NCBI RefSeq assembly: GCF_000473265.1
Contig: NZ_KI421511.1
Coordinates: forward strand, 6,120,360 to 6,184,359
Direction: 5' to 3'
DNA: 64,000 nt
From: Amycolatopsis thermoflava N1165
GTDB lineage: Bacteria; Actinomycetota; Actinomycetes; Mycobacteriales; Pseudonocardiaceae
The notes under the pieces are model-generated. The model searched no databases, had not been told where the DNA came from, and saw nothing but the letters and a program-made list of their open reading frames with translations. The translations under genes and the position numbers were made by a program. Positions 6,980 through 15,193 of this stretch are shown here, one piece after another. Each line of letters starts with the position of its first letter. The stretch's first letter is position 1.

Positions 6980-8371
6980 TCAGGTCATCGAGAACATCGA
7001 GCCCGGGTTGAACAGGTCCTCCGGGTCCAGCGCCTGCTTGATCTGCCGGTGCACGCGCATGCCCACCGGACCGATCTCGCGCTCCAGCCACTCCTTCTTG
7101 ATCTTGCCGACGCCGTGCTCGCCGGTCACCGTGCCGCCCAGCTTCAGCCCCACGTCGAGGATCTCGTCGAACGCGCGCCGCGCCCTGGCGAACTCGTCCT
7201 CGTCGTCCGGCTGGTAGACGATCGTCGGGTGCATGTTGCCGTCGCCGGCGTGCCCGACCACGGCGATGCGCAGCCCGACCTCCTCGCTGATCCGCTGGCA
7301 GCCCGCGATCAGCTCGGCGATCCGCGTCCGCGGCACGGACACGTCGTCGGTCAGCCACACGCCGTACTGCTCCAGCGCGGTCAGCACCACCCGCCGCGCC
7401 TGCATCAGCATCCGGCCCTCTTCGAGGTCGTCCGTCGCGTACGTCATCGTCGCGCCGCAGTCGTTGCAGATCTGCTCCAGCGCGGCCAGCTCGCGCCGCG
7501 CCACCTCGCCGCCCGCGTCGGACTGGCACAGCAGCAGCGCCTGGCAGTCGGAACCGGCGCCGAGGTCCGTCCGGAGGTACGTCTCGGCCGCCTTGATCGA
7601 GCTGGCGTCCATGATCTCCATCAGTGAGGGCACCAGGCCCTCGCGCACGGTCCGCGCCACCGCGGTGCCGGCCGCCTCCGTCGTGTCGAACCCGGCGACC
7701 AGCGTGCCCGGCGCCTGCGGCAGCGGCTTCAGCGCGACCGTGGCCTGCGTGATCACCCCGAGCGTGCCCTCGCTGCCGACGAACAGCCGCGCCAGGTCGT
7801 AGCCCGCCACGCCCTTCACCGTGCGGCGGCCGGTCTTCAGCAGCGACCCGTCGGCGAGCACGACCTCCAGGCCCAGCACCGAGTCGGTGGTCACGCCGTA
7901 CTTCACGCAGCACAGCCCGCCCGCGTTGGTGGACAGGTTGCCGCCGATCGTGCACCAGTCGTAGCTGGACGGGTCCGGCGGGTAGAACAGGCCGTGCTTC
8001 TCCACGGCGTTGCGGAAGTCGAGGTTGACCACGCCGGGTTGCACGACGGCGAGCCGGTTGCCCGCGTCGATCTCGACGATCTGGTCCAGCTTGGTCATCA
8101 CGAGCACGACGCACCCGTCGATGGCGTTCGCGGCGCCCGACAACCCGCTGCCCGCGCCGCGCGGCACGATCGGCACCTTCGCCTCGGCGCACGCGCGGAC
8201 CACCGCCTGCACGCCTTCGACGTCCGAGGGCAGCACCACCGCCAACGGCCGGCCCGACGGGGCCAGCGGCATCATGTCGCGGGAGTAGCTCCCGGTGACG
8301 TCCGCATCGGTCAGAACAGCGTCCTTGCCCAGCTCGGCGCGCAGTTTCGTCAGCAAAGCGTCGGTGCTCAT
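6980..8371 (-). CDS. FAD-linked oxidase, GlcD/D-lactate dehydrogenase type
   Basis: A 463-residue flavoprotein of the vanillyl-alcohol-oxidase fold. The FAD-binding half (about 35-210) has VPIVPRGAGSGLSGAA and CTIGGNLSTNAGG, and the C-terminal oxidase half (about 215-460) has the conserved VGHAGDGNMHP and GEHGVGKIKKEWL motifs. Relatives oxidise 2-hydroxyacids such as glycolate or D-lactate and pass electrons to quinone or another acceptor; the precise substrate is not decided by sequence. ATG 8371 gives the normal family N-terminus. A perfect palindrome 31 bases upstream is the likely operator. Confidence 0.88.
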   Translation of the reverse strand: MSTDALLTKLRAELGKDAVLTDADVTGSYSRDMMPLAPSGRPLAVVLPSDVEGVQAVVRACAEAKVPIVPRGAGSGLSGAANAIDGCVVLVMTKLDQIVEIDAGNRLAVVQPGVVNLDFRNAVEKHGLFYPPDPSSYDWCTIGGNLSTNAGGLCCVKYGVTTDSVLGLEVVLADGSLLKTGRRTVKGVAGYDLARLFVGSEGTLGVITQATVALKPLPQAPGTLVAGFDTTEAAGTAVARTVREGLVPSLMEIMDASSIKAAETYLRTDLGAGSDCQALLLCQSDAGGEVARRELAALEQICNDCGATMTYATDDLEEGRMLMQARRVVLTALEQYGVWLTDDVSVPRTRIAELIAGCQRISEEVGLRIAVVGHAGDGNMHPTIVYQPDDEDEFARARRAFDEILDVGLKLGGTVTGEHGVGKIKKEWLEREIGPVGMRVHRQIKQALDPEDLFNPGSMFSMT

Positions 8372-8395
8372 GCATCTATGGTAGTGCCCATCACG

Positions 8396-8422
8396 TCCGC
8401 AGTGCGGAAAAATTTTTCCGCA
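8396..8422. promoter_or_regulatory. Overlapping palindromic operator upstream of FAD oxidase
   Basis: Bases 8403-8422 are a perfect 20-base palindrome with arms TGCGGAAAAA and TTTTTCCGCA. It overlaps a second one, TCCGCA-G-TGCGGA (8396-8408), so three half-sites TCCGCA/TGCGGA occur in 27 bases; a looser CGCGGAAAT follows near 8431. Its position just upstream of the oxidase start suggests a dimeric regulator. The identity is unknown. Confidence 0.55.
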
Positions 8423-8520
8423 GTAGTCGGCCGCGGAAATCACTTGCCTGTGGCAACTAAAGTGTCATCGACCACAGACGGGTTATTTGAGTGGCGCAAC
8501 CAACTATCGCGGGTGCATCC

Positions 8521-8542
8521 TTGACATGAGCAACTAGTTGCT
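8521..8542. promoter_or_regulatory. MarR-type operator with -35-like element
   Basis: AGCAACTAGTTGCT (8529-8542) is a perfect 14-base palindrome placed directly after TTGACA (8521-8526), where a repressor would block RNA polymerase. Related half-sites GGCAACTA (near 8452) and CAACTA (near 8501) lie upstream. The marR gene begins 41 bases downstream. The same CAACTA/TAGTTG half-site recurs at the paralogous locus near 47300. Confidence 0.65.
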
Positions 8543-8583
8543 TCGGTCAAATAAGACATCCCGTACGAAGAGAGTGATCGGCC

Positions 8584-9108
8584 ATGCCATCTCCCGTAGA
8601 GGAAGCGGCCTTCACGGACACCGAGCTCGACATCGCCGACGAGCTCGGCGTGCAGCTCGTCCGGTTCATGCGGCTCCTCACCAAGGCGAAGTCGCAGGTC
8701 GCGAAGCTCGGACCGGACGGGATCGAACGCGCCGCCTACGCGATCCTGTTCCAGCTCGTCCACGACGGGCCGCAGCGCACGAGCAGGCTCGCCGAGGCGC
8801 TGCACGCCGAGATCTCGACGATCAGCAGGCAGAGCAGCTCGCTGGTGCAGCACGGCCTGGTCGAGCGCCTCGCCGACCCCGAGGACGGACGGGCCTGCCT
8901 GCTCGCGCCGACCAGCGAAGGGCTGCGTGTGTTCGAGGAGAACCGCAGGCAACGCAACCGGTGGCTGGCCGAGGTGCTCGCCGAGTGGCCGGAGGAGGAG
9001 CGCCGCGTCCTGAACAAGCTCCTCGACCGGCTCAACACGGGGATCGAAGCTCACGCTCCACAACTCGCCGACCAGGTCTCGGCGCGCAGCAAGGGGGAAA
9101 GCGCATGA
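8584..9108 (+). CDS. MarR family transcriptional regulator
   Basis: A 174-residue winged-helix regulator. The HTH spans RTSRLAEALHAEISTISRQS and the wing is VERLADPEDGRACLLAPTSEG, both standard for MarR. It is flanked by dimerisation helices (about 20-45 and 130-165). Members repress nearby efflux genes and release DNA when a small hydrophobic ligand binds. Its stop overlaps the transporter start (ATGA), so it is translationally coupled to the gene it likely controls, and the CAACTAGTTG palindrome upstream suggests autoregulation of the whole cassette. Confidence 0.88.
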   Translation: MPSPVEEAAFTDTELDIADELGVQLVRFMRLLTKAKSQVAKLGPDGIERAAYAILFQLVHDGPQRTSRLAEALHAEISTISRQSSSLVQHGLVERLADPEDGRACLLAPTSEGLRVFEENRRQRNRWLAEVLAEWPEEERRVLNKLLDRLNTGIEAHAPQLADQVSARSKGESA

Positions 9109-11735
9109 CACGCTCCACAAGAGAACAACCGGCGCCCGTCGCGGGCGCCGTCGCGGACGAGGGTCCGCGCCTGACGCACAAACAGATCCTGACCATCCTC
9201 AGTGGACTCCTGCTGGGGATGTTCCTGGCGGCGCTGGACCAGAACATCGTCAGCGTCGCGATCGTCAAGATCGCCAACGACCTGCACGGCTTCGACGAGC
9301 AGGCCTGGGCGACCACGGCGTACCTGATCACCGCGACCATCGCGACACCGCTGTACGGCAAGCTGTCCGACATCTACGGCCGCAAGCCGTTCTACCTGAC
9401 CGCGATCGCGTTGTTCGTGGTCGGCTCGGCCGCCTGCACGTTCGCCACCTCGATGTACGAGCTGGCCGCGTTCCGGGCGTTCCAGGGCCTGGGCGCCGGC
9501 GGTCTGATGTCGCTGGCCATGACGATCATCGGTGACGTGGTGCCGGCCCGCGAGCGGGTCAAGTACCAGGGCTACTTCATGATGGTCTTCGGCAGCGCGA
9601 CCGTGCTCGGTCCGGTGCTGGGTGGCCTGTTCTCCGGCTTCGACAGCCTGGCCGGCTTCGACGGGTGGCGCTGGATCTTCCTGATCAACGTCCCGATCGG
9701 TGTCGTGGCGCTGGCGGTCGTCGCCAAGGTGCTGAACGTGCCGCACCAGCGGCAGGACCACCGCATCGACTGGTTCGGCGCCATCTCGCTGGCCATCGCC
9801 GTGGTGCCGCTGCTGCTGGTCGCCGAGCAGGGCCGCACCTGGGGCTGGGGCTCGACCACGTCGGTCATCTGCTACGCGGTCGCGGCGTTCGGCGTCGTGC
9901 TGTTCCTCTTCGTCGAGTACGTGATGAAGGACGAGGCGCTGATCCCGCTGCGGCTGTTCCGCAACTCGACGTTCAGCGTCGCGATCGGCGGCGGCACGCT
10001 CGTCGGCCTCGGCATGTTCGGCGCGCTGAGCATGATCCCGCTGTACTTCCAGGTCGTCCGCGGTTACACGCCGACCGAGGCGGGTCTGCTGATGCTGCCG
10101 CTGGTGCTGGGCATCATGACCGGTTCGCAGATCTCCGGCCGCATCACCGCGAAGACCGGCCGCTACAAGATCCTGCCGGTGGTCGGCACGGTCCTGATCG
10201 CCGCGGGTGCGGTGCTGTACGCGCAGGTGCACTACGACAGCCCGCTGTGGCAGCCGCTGGTCGTCGCCCTGCTGATCGGCTTCGGTCTCGGTGGCTGCAT
10301 GCAGACGCTGATCATCGCCGCGCAGAACGCGGGCCCGCGCCGCGACATGGGCGTGTCGACCGCGTCGGCGACGTTCTTCCGGCAGATGGGCGGCACCCTG
10401 GGTGTCGCGGTCTTCCTGACCATCCTGTTCAACCTGCTGCCGGGCAAGATCGCCGACGCCTTCGGCGGCAACCTGCCCGCGGGCTTCGACCAGAACCAGC
10501 TGAGCGCGCTGCAGGCGGACACCAGCGGCCTGCACAACCTGCCGGACGCGGTGAAGGTCCCGATCCTGACCGGGTTCACCAACTCGATGCACGGCGTCTT
10601 CTACGTCGCCGCCGGGGTCGCCCTGCTCGCCGCGATCGTGCTGGCGTTCATGCGGGAGATCCCGCTGGCCGGTGGCCCGGCCACGCCCGCGCCGCCGGTC
10701 GAGGGCGGCGAGGCGCTGCTGCCGGACGACGAGGCGAAGGCGGAGGCGGAAGCGGACACCTGGGCGGACGCGGACGCCGCGTTCGAGGAGGACCGCGAAC
10801 CCGCGCTAGTTGGTGGGAGGCATGCGTTGAGCGACAACGGACACGGTGAGTACCAGCTCGCGGCCCAGACCGCGCCGATCACGAACGCGGTCGCGAGCGC
10901 CGGGGCGGACCAGGCCCTCGGCACTGGCGGGCAGCCGGTCACCGGCACCATCCGGCGCCAGGACGGCACGTCCGTCGGCGGCGCCGCGCTGACCCTGATC
11001 GACCAGCGGGGCAGGCAGGTCTCGCGGGCGACCGCGGGCGGCGACGGCGGTTACCGGATCGCCGCGCCGGGCAACGGCACGTACGTGCTCATCGTGTCGG
11101 CGGCCGGGCACCAGCCGCAGGCGGCCAGCGTGGTCGTCGCGGACGGTCCCGCGCGGCTCGACCTGACGCTCATCGGGTCGGGCGAGCTGAGCGGTGTCGT
11201 CCGGGTGGCAGGCAAGGGTTCGCCGCTGGCCGGCGCCACCGTGACGCTGACCGACTCGCGCGGTGAGGTCACCGGGGCCGCGATCAGCGACGCCCAGGGC
11301 GGCTACGTCTTCCGCGGCGTCGGCTCCGGCACCTACACGCTGGTGGCCAGCGCCGACCGGATGCGCCCGGTGGCCTCGCTGATCACCGTGCCGGAGAGCG
11401 GTGTGCTGCAGCAGGACGTGGAGATCGCGCCCGCGGTGCTGCTGGCCGGGACCGCCCGCACCGACGGCGGCCGCCCGGTGCCGGACGCGCGGATCACGGT
11501 GCTGGACGCCGAGGGCAACGTCGCCGCGGTCGCGCGGACCGACGAGAACGGCGAGTACGTCGTCAGCGACCTGCCGGAGGGCGACTACACCGTGGTCGCC
11601 AGCGGGTACCCGCCCGCGACGAGCCAGGTCAACCTGCCCGGTGGCGGCGACATCCAGCACGACGTCCGGCTGGGGTACGAGCAGGTCCTCGGCCAGCTCG
11701 GCGACCCGGCGAACAACGGGGTGGAGCACTCATGA
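9105..11735 (+). CDS. DHA2 MFS transporter fused to three carboxypeptidase-regulatory-like domains
   Basis: An 876-residue fusion. Residues about 28-530 form a 14-helix EmrB/QacA-type proton-coupled exporter: LAALDQNIVSVAI in helix 1, the LYGKLSDIYGRK loop, and FRAFQGLGAGGLMS and the ATVLGPVLGGLFSG motif C of antiporters. An acidic Ala/Glu/Asp linker (about 540-605) leads to three repeated beta-sandwich units of the carboxypeptidase-regulatory/CNA-B type at about 610-690, 693-775 and 776-857; each has a GG-YR/VF...G-TY-LV/VAS core. Plain DHA2 exporters end near residue 500. With 14 helices the added domains should lie in the cytosol, unusual for this fold. The gene sits between marR and a YceI gene, overlapping both by four bases. 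The substrate is unknown. Confidence 0.85.
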   Translation: MTRSTREQPAPVAGAVADEGPRLTHKQILTILSGLLLGMFLAALDQNIVSVAIVKIANDLHGFDEQAWATTAYLITATIATPLYGKLSDIYGRKPFYLTAIALFVVGSAACTFATSMYELAAFRAFQGLGAGGLMSLAMTIIGDVVPARERVKYQGYFMMVFGSATVLGPVLGGLFSGFDSLAGFDGWRWIFLINVPIGVVALAVVAKVLNVPHQRQDHRIDWFGAISLAIAVVPLLLVAEQGRTWGWGSTTSVICYAVAAFGVVLFLFVEYVMKDEALIPLRLFRNSTFSVAIGGGTLVGLGMFGALSMIPLYFQVVRGYTPTEAGLLMLPLVLGIMTGSQISGRITAKTGRYKILPVVGTVLIAAGAVLYAQVHYDSPLWQPLVVALLIGFGLGGCMQTLIIAAQNAGPRRDMGVSTASATFFRQMGGTLGVAVFLTILFNLLPGKIADAFGGNLPAGFDQNQLSALQADTSGLHNLPDAVKVPILTGFTNSMHGVFYVAAGVALLAAIVLAFMREIPLAGGPATPAPPVEGGEALLPDDEAKAEAEADTWADADAAFEEDREPALVGGRHALSDNGHGEYQLAAQTAPITNAVASAGADQALGTGGQPVTGTIRRQDGTSVGGAALTLIDQRGRQVSRATAGGDGGYRIAAPGNGTYVLIVSAAGHQPQAASVVVADGPARLDLTLIGSGELSGVVRVAGKGSPLAGATVTLTDSRGEVTGAAISDAQGGYVFRGVGSGTYTLVASADRMRPVASLITVPESGVLQQDVEIAPAVLLAGTARTDGGRPVPDARITVLDAEGNVAAVARTDENGEYVVSDLPEGDYTVVASGYPPATSQVNLPGGGDIQHDVRLGYEQVLGQLGDPANNGVEHS

Positions 11736-12553
11736 GCGGATTGCGCGCGCAGATCCGCACGGCCGAGGGCTGGGCGGTGGCGAACGCGGTGCTGACCGTG
11801 ACGGACATGAGCGGCCAGCAGGTCGCCCGCGCCGTCGCCGACGAGACGGGAGCGGTGGTCACGCCACCGCTGCCCGCGGGCGTCTACACCGCGGTCCTCA
11901 CCGCCGCCGGGTACGCCCCGGTGGCGCGGACCGCGCAGATCGGGTCGGACGGGTCGGGCTCGCTCGGCGACCTGGTGGTGACCCCGGTGGCGGGCGCCGT
12001 CGAGCTGCCGCCCGCCGGGCCGTGGACGATCGACCCGGTGCACTCCAGCGCCGTGGCGACCGCGCGGCACCTGGGCATCGCCAGCATCAAGGCGCGGTTC
12101 TCCGACATCAGCGGCCGCATCGAGATCGGCCGCCCCGCCGAGCAGTCGCGGGTCGAGGCGGAGATCAAGGCCGCGAGCATCGACACCGGCATCAAGATGC
12201 GCGACGACCACCTGCGGTCGCCGGAGTTCCTGGACGTCGAGTCCTACCCGGTGATCGGGTTCGTCAGCACCGGGATGCGGCAGCGCGGCGCCGACACCTG
12301 GACGCTGGCCGGGGAGCTGACGCTGCACGGCGAGCGCAAGCCGATCGAGCTGGACCTGACCTACGGCGGGTACGGGCCCGACCCGTGGGGCGGGGTGCGG
12401 GTCGCGTTCCACGCGGAAACGCAACTGCACCGGAACGATTTCGCGATCAATTACAACGCGATGGTGCGCGCCGGGGTCGCCGCGATCGGGTCGAACATCA
12501 AGATCGAACTCGACATCGAGGCTGTTCAGGGCGAGTCGCTGCCGCAAATGTGA
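11732..12553 (+). CDS. YceI family protein with N-terminal carboxypeptidase-regulatory-like domain
   Basis: A 273-residue protein. Residues 1-85 (VANAVLTVTDMSGQQVARAV ... GVYTAVLTAAGYAPVAR) repeat the beta-sandwich unit found three times in the transporter just upstream. Residues about 98-270 form a YceI domain, a lipocalin-like barrel that binds polyisoprenoid lipids; markers are WTIDPVHSSAVATARHLGI, IKMRDDHLRSPEFLDVESYP and AINYNAM. There is no signal peptide, unlike many YceI proteins, so a cytosolic site is likely. The ATGA overlap with the transporter supports joint action, perhaps handing a lipophilic molecule to the pump. A long stem-loop follows. Confidence 0.85.
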   Translation: MSGLRAQIRTAEGWAVANAVLTVTDMSGQQVARAVADETGAVVTPPLPAGVYTAVLTAAGYAPVARTAQIGSDGSGSLGDLVVTPVAGAVELPPAGPWTIDPVHSSAVATARHLGIASIKARFSDISGRIEIGRPAEQSRVEAEIKAASIDTGIKMRDDHLRSPEFLDVESYPVIGFVSTGMRQRGADTWTLAGELTLHGERKPIELDLTYGGYGPDPWGGVRVAFHAETQLHRNDFAINYNAMVRAGVAAIGSNIKIELDIEAVQGESLPQM

Positions 12554-12560
12554 GCGGATG

Positions 12561-12594
12561 CGCGGTCGCACACGCTGTTCGGTGTGCGACCGCG
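12561..12594 (+). terminator. Stem-loop terminator of MarR-MFS-YceI cassette
   Basis: A perfect 13-base stem (CGCGGTCGCACAC with GTGTGCGACCGCG) around an 8-base loop, starting 8 bases after the YceI stop. No T-tract follows, which is common for actinobacterial terminators. Confidence 0.7.
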
Positions 12595-12664
12595 TTCCGT
12601 AACGATCATCTGTTTTCCGCCGATCGGCTGACTGTTGGTTGCGTGCGGCACGTACGCTTTCCGG

Positions 12665-13345
12665 GTGACTTTCGACTTCGCCGCGTCCGAAGCCGTCGGC
12701 GTTGGCTGGTTGAACACCGCCGGCCCGCTGCTGGTCTGGGTCATCGTGCTCAGCTTCGTGTTCATCGAGTGCGCGCTCATCATCGGGCTGTTCCTGCCGG
12801 GGGACTCGCTGCTGTTCGCGGCCGGGGTCGTACTCGCCTCGCACGGGGCGCACGCGAGCGCCTGGCTGCTGTCCGGGGCCGCGCTCGTCGTCGCGGTGAT
12901 CGGCAACCAGGTCGGCTACTACATCGGCCAGCAGACCGGGGTCCGGTTCATCGCCCGGCGCGGGGGCAAGGTGCTGAACCGGCACAACCTCGAACGGGCG
13001 CGGGAATTCCTCGACCGCAAGGGCTTCTTCGCGATCGTGGCGGCCAGGTGGATCCCGTGGATCCGCACGCTGGCGCCCCTCATCGCGGGCGCCGCGCGGA
13101 TGGACTCGCGACGGTTCATGCTCGCCACCACGATCGGCGGCGTGTTCTGGGTGCCGACGCTGGTGCTGATCGGCTACTACGGCGCCGGCCTGCTGGACGC
13201 GATCCCGTGGGTCAAGACCGTGCTGGTGTGGCTGTCGGTCGCGTTCTTCGTGGTCGGCACGGGTTACGGCTTCGTGCGGTACCGGCAGGAGATGCGCCGC
13301 CCGGTCGAGGAGGAGCCGGACAACGAGTACCCCGCGGCGGCCTAG
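12665..13345 (+). CDS. DedA family membrane protein (second copy)
   Basis: A 226-residue DedA/VTT protein, only distantly similar to the one at 6055-6768. It has the re-entrant FIECALIIGLFLPGDSLLF segment (about 35-53) and the ARWIPWIRTLAPLIAGAARM segment (about 120-139) with conserved arginines; four to five hydrophobic stretches follow the pattern of lipid flippases of this superfamily. GTG 12665 is the start. A short charged tail ends the protein. It converges with a WYL regulator gene 24 bases away and appears to be a single-gene unit. Confidence 0.88.
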   Translation: MTFDFAASEAVGVGWLNTAGPLLVWVIVLSFVFIECALIIGLFLPGDSLLFAAGVVLASHGAHASAWLLSGAALVVAVIGNQVGYYIGQQTGVRFIARRGGKVLNRHNLERAREFLDRKGFFAIVAARWIPWIRTLAPLIAGAARMDSRRFMLATTIGGVFWVPTLVLIGYYGAGLLDAIPWVKTVLVWLSVAFFVVGTGYGFVRYRQEMRRPVEEEPDNEYPAAA

Positions 13346-13369
13346 GACGTTTCCCAGGACGGGCCGGAC

Positions 13370-14305
13370 CTAGGCGTACCGCGCCGTCAGTTCGGCGCCG
13401 ATCCGCGCCAGTTCCGCGCGGACCGGTTCGGGGTCCAGCACCTCGACCAGCGCGCCCCACCCGGCCAGGTGCCGGGCGATGTCCAGCGGCGTCGGCGCGG
13501 CCAGGCGGACCCGGCTGCGACCGTCCTCCTCCGCGACGACCTCGCTGTGGCGCCCGAACTGGTCCCGCAGCACACCCGCGAACCGCGACTCCACGAGCAC
13601 CGTCGCCCACGTGCGGGACCGGCGCCGCTCCACCTCGGTGACCACCTCGTCCCACGCCTGCGTCAGCGTGAAGTCGTCCGGCCGCCCGGCCGGTTCGTCC
13701 GTCGCCTCGGCCGCCAGGATCCGGTCCACGCGGAAGGTCCGCCTGCCCTGCTCGGTGCCGGCCACCAGGTACCAGACGTCGTCCTTGTCGACCAGGCCCC
13801 ACGGGTCGACCAGCCGCTCCGAGCGCTCCCGCTTCGAGTTCGCGTACGCCAGCCGCACCTTCCGCCGCCCGATCACTGCCGCCTGCAGGCGGTCCACCAG
13901 CTCCGGGCGGGTCTTGTCGCGCTCGCCCCAGCGGGCCGGGTCGATCATCGTCGCGCTCGCGGCGGCCTCCGCGTCCGCGCGGAACGGTCCCGGCAGCGCC
14001 CGCACCAGCTTGCGCAACGCCGCCTTCGCCTCGTCCGACTCCGCCACCGGCCCGGCGAGCAGGAACAACGCCCGCGCCTCAGCCGCCGACAACCCGCTCA
14101 GGTCCGTCCGCGCCCCACCGACGAGCGACCACCCGCCGCCGCGGCCGGGTTGTGGATAAACCGGGATCCCGGCTGTGGACAACGCCTCCAGATCACGGCG
14201 CGCGGTCGCCACCGACACTTCCAGTTCGGCGGCCAGTTCGGCGGCCGTGATCCGGCCGCGGGCCTGCATCAGCAGCACCGCGGAGATCAACCGGTCGGCT
14301 CGCAC
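13370..14305 (-). CDS. WYL-domain transcriptional regulator
   Basis: A 311-residue YafY-type regulator: an N-terminal HTH (residues 4-58, RITAAELAAELEVSVATARR), a WYL ligand domain (about 130-215, with DPWGLVDKDDVWYLVAG) and a C-terminal WCX-like extension. GTG 14305 is chosen because GGAGG lies five bases upstream and MRADRLISAVLLMQARGRIT is the typical family start; a TTG at 14329 would add eight residues. The divergent gene encodes a VOC protein, and the inverted repeat between them is the probable operator. Members sense small molecules or nucleic acid fragments; the ligand here is unknown. Confidence 0.86.
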   Translation of the reverse strand: MRADRLISAVLLMQARGRITAAELAAELEVSVATARRDLEALSTAGIPVYPQPGRGGGWSLVGGARTDLSGLSAAEARALFLLAGPVAESDEAKAALRKLVRALPGPFRADAEAAASATMIDPARWGERDKTRPELVDRLQAAVIGRRKVRLAYANSKRERSERLVDPWGLVDKDDVWYLVAGTEQGRRTFRVDRILAAEATDEPAGRPDDFTLTQAWDEVVTEVERRRSRTWATVLVESRFAGVLRDQFGRHSEVVAEEDGRSRVRLAAPTPLDIARHLAGWGALVEVLDPEPVRAELARIGAELTARYA

Positions 14306-14320
14306 GAATTCCTCCGGAGA

Positions 14321-14341
14321 AGTGCTCAATTGGTGAGCACT
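14321..14341. promoter_or_regulatory. Operator between WYL regulator and VOC gene
   Basis: AGTGCTCA and TGAGCACT flank ATTGG, a perfect 8-5-8 inverted repeat in the 80-base divergent intergenic region. It is the natural binding site of the WYL regulator, controlling itself and the VOC gene. Confidence 0.6.
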
Positions 14342-14385
14342 TTAGGCGCGAGCCTGGGTCCTGTCACCGGAGAAAGGACCCGAAA

Positions 14386-14781
14386 ATGTTGCGAGGACTC
14401 ACCACAGTCACCTACTACGCCGACGACGTCGAGGCCGCCGGCCGCTGGTACCGCGAAGTGCTCGGCGCCGAGCCGTACTTCCGCCGCCCGCTGGACGGCC
14501 CGCCGGCCTACCTCGAATTCCGCATCGGCGACCACCAGCACGAACTCGGCCTCAAGGACAGCCGCTACGCGCCGGAGAAGCCGGGCCCGAACGGCGCGAT
14601 CGTCTACTGGCATGTGGACGACGTCGAGGCCGCCTTCCGGCGGCTGCTCGACCTCGGCGCCACCGAGCACGAGAAGCCCATCGAACGCGGGCCGGGGTTC
14701 GTCACGGCGTCCGTGGTGGACCCGTTCGGCAACGTGCTCGGCGTGATGTTCAACCAGCACTACCTGGACATGCTGCGATGA
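14386..14781 (+). CDS. VOC (glyoxalase/bleomycin-resistance fold) protein
   Basis: A 131-residue vicinal-oxygen-chelate protein with two beta-alpha-beta-beta-beta modules: TVTYYADDVEAAGRWYREVLG (modified here to show its span, residues 7-27) and GAIVYWHVDDVEAAFRRLL (about 71-89). DPFGNVLGVMF closes the second module. Usual metal-binding positions are only partly occupied, so an enzyme or a binding protein are both possible. A GAGAAAGGA sequence precedes ATG 14386. Its stop overlaps the start of the following YdeI relic, and it is divergent from the WYL regulator that probably controls it. Confidence 0.8.
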   Translation: MLRGLTTVTYYADDVEAAGRWYREVLGAEPYFRRPLDGPPAYLEFRIGDHQHELGLKDSRYAPEKPGPNGAIVYWHVDDVEAAFRRLLDLGATEHEKPIERGPGFVTASVVDPFGNVLGVMFNQHYLDMLR

Positions 14782-15193
14782 CCACGCACAGCGCGCGCAC
14801 CGCGGCGGAGTGGCGGGACTGGCTGGCCGCGCACAGCGGCACCGAGCGGGAGATCTGGCTGGTCATCCAGCACAAGGACAGCCCGGTGCCGAGCATCGGC
14901 TACGGCGAGGCGATCGAACAGGCGCTGTGCTTCGGCTGGATCGACAGCCACGCCCGCAAGCACGACGCGACCAGCTTCCGGCTGCGCTTCACCCGCGGCG
15001 GCCGGGCAGCAACTGGAGCCGGGTGAACCAGGAGCGCGCCGCGCGGATGATCGAGCGGGGCCTGATGACCGAGCGCGGCCAGGAGCAGATCGACCTGGCC
15101 AAGGCCCGCGGCGCCGTCCCACCGCGGCCCGTGAGCCCCGAGGTGTGCGCTAGTCGCGCAGGCGGCTCTTCTGGATCTTCCCCGCGGGGGTGA
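14778..15193 (+). pseudogene. YdeI/OmpD-associated family gene, frameshifted and truncated
   Basis: Translation from ATG 14778 gives TAAEWRDWLAAHSGTER and ALCFGWIDSHARKHD, typical of the YdeI (DUF1801-related) family, up to FRLRFTR near base 14996. It then runs into a stop at 15026. The expected continuation, RRPGSNWSRVNQERAARMIE, is present in the next frame, so one base appears lost from the CCC run near 14993. The shifted frame loses family resemblance after about 15115 and ends at 15193, inside the converging ligase gene; the usual C-terminal 70 residues are absent. A sequencing error could explain the shift but not the missing end. Confidence 0.7.

Noticed and set aside
14150..14180. Exact DnaA boxes (TTATCCACA and TTGTCCACA, reversed)
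   Set aside because: Both are inside the WYL regulator coding sequence, where they encode normal residues. There is no dnaA, dnaN, gyrB or rpmH nearby, so this is not an origin.
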